DNA of 14,693 nt from NCBI GenBank assembly GCA_946479475.1, contig CAMLGG010000126.1, forward strand, positions 1 to 14,693, read 5' to 3'. Source of the DNA: an uncultured Ideonella sp. (GTDB lineage: Bacteria; Pseudomonadota; Gammaproteobacteria; Burkholderiales; Burkholderiaceae). Made by a program: the position numbers and the translations under genes. Positions 14,609-14,693 of the stretch are shown in pieces; position 1 is the stretch's first letter, and each line of letters begins with the position of its first letter. Below the pieces are notes generated by a model. The model searched no databases. It was not told the origin of the DNA and saw nothing but the letters and a program-made list of their open reading frames with translations.

Positions 14609-14659
14609 GATGTCACCTCGATCTCGAAGGCCCGCAGGGTGCGGGCGCGAGGTGACATC
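14609..14659 (-). promoter_or_regulatory. Nested inverted repeat enclosing the nuclease Shine-Dalgarno
   Basis: In minus-strand sense, GATGTCACCTCG (14659-14648) is a perfect 12-base reverse complement of CGAGGTGACATC (14620-14609), which ends two bases before the ATG at 14606. Between them CCCGCA and TGCGGG form a second perfect 6-bp hairpin with a CCC loop (14645-14631). The right arm contains the Shine-Dalgarno GAGGTGA (14619-14613). If transcribed from upstream of 14659, the leader could fold so that the ribosome site is paired, giving translational control. As DNA it could equally be an operator or cruciform. Presence of the repeat is certain; its role is inferred. Confidence 0.65.
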
Positions 14660-14691
14660 GGCGTGTCAGCGTCTTGACGAGGCGGTGACTA
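14652..14691 (-). promoter_or_regulatory. Four-unit GTCA direct repeat with 11-base period (tandem Pho-box-like)
   Basis: Minus-strand heptamers TAGTCAC (14691-14685), TCGTCAA (14680-14674), CTGACAC (14669-14663) and ATGTCAC (14658-14652) follow each other with exactly four bases between them. Their cores GTCA, GTCA, GACA and GTCA are in register with an 11-base period, the geometry of PhoB half-sites (CTGTCAT/C). Units three and four each match six of seven bases of CTGTCAC. The last unit overlaps the outer arm of the inverted repeat. No convincing -10 is visible at the expected distance, so the regulator and the promoter position remain open. Confidence 0.5.
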
Positions 14692-14693
14692 GG

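Noticed and set aside
14674..14679. TTGACG on the plus strand as -35 of a gene beyond the right edge
   Set aside because: The matching -10 would fall outside the window, and the bases are part of the GTCAA unit of the minus-strand repeat, so it cannot be judged here.

Overview
The window is about 70% GC by eye. Gene content and codon use suggest a beta-proteobacterium of the order Burkholderiales, of the Rubrivivax/Leptothrix/Ideonella kind. The clues are a Bug-type solute-binding protein with a Tat-like leader, E. coli-type riboflavin synthase, exported HAF and GloVer repeat proteins, and a PEP-CTERM-type exoprotein. The species cannot be named from the sequence alone. Eleven protein genes are supported: one is cut by the left edge and ten are complete. 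I see no tRNA, rRNA, CRISPR array, insertion sequence or phage gene. No gene-free stretch exceeds about 210 bases.

Layout. (1) 1-191 (-) is the start of riboflavin synthase, and 320-1312 (-) is a Bug/TctC periplasmic binding protein. (2) 1489-2562 (+) is an exported HAF-repeat protein. (3) 2605-6234 (-) is a tightly overlapping three-gene operon, transcribed in the order MprF/AglD-like membrane protein, GT2 polyprenyl-phosphate glycosyltransferase, ArnT-like GT39/GT83 transferase. It is divergent from a UDP-glucuronate 4-epimerase at 6289-7275 (+). Together these four look like a compact system that makes UDP-galacturonate, loads the sugar on a lipid carrier, perhaps flips it, and transfers it to an envelope glycolipid. 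(4) 7281-10504 holds a second HAF protein (-), a small secreted protein related to PEP-CTERM exoproteins but without the anchor (+), and a GloVer-repeat protein (+). (5) 10514-14606 (-) holds an orphan PstS-like phosphate-binding protein and a large extracellular nuclease of the ExeM/NucH type with a C-terminal RTX/type I secretion domain.

The most unusual signals lie upstream of the nuclease. A perfect 12-bp inverted repeat enclosing a second 6-bp hairpin places the strong Shine-Dalgarno inside a stem ending two bases before the ATG. Overlapping it is a four-unit GTCA-type direct repeat with an exact 11-base period, the geometry of PhoB boxes. A weaker two-unit version, followed by a -10-like TACACT at PhoB-type spacing, precedes the pstS-like gene. 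The two genes may therefore form a phosphate-starvation module in which the nuclease releases phosphate from extracellular DNA and the PstS-like protein captures it. This is inference from motif geometry and gene families.
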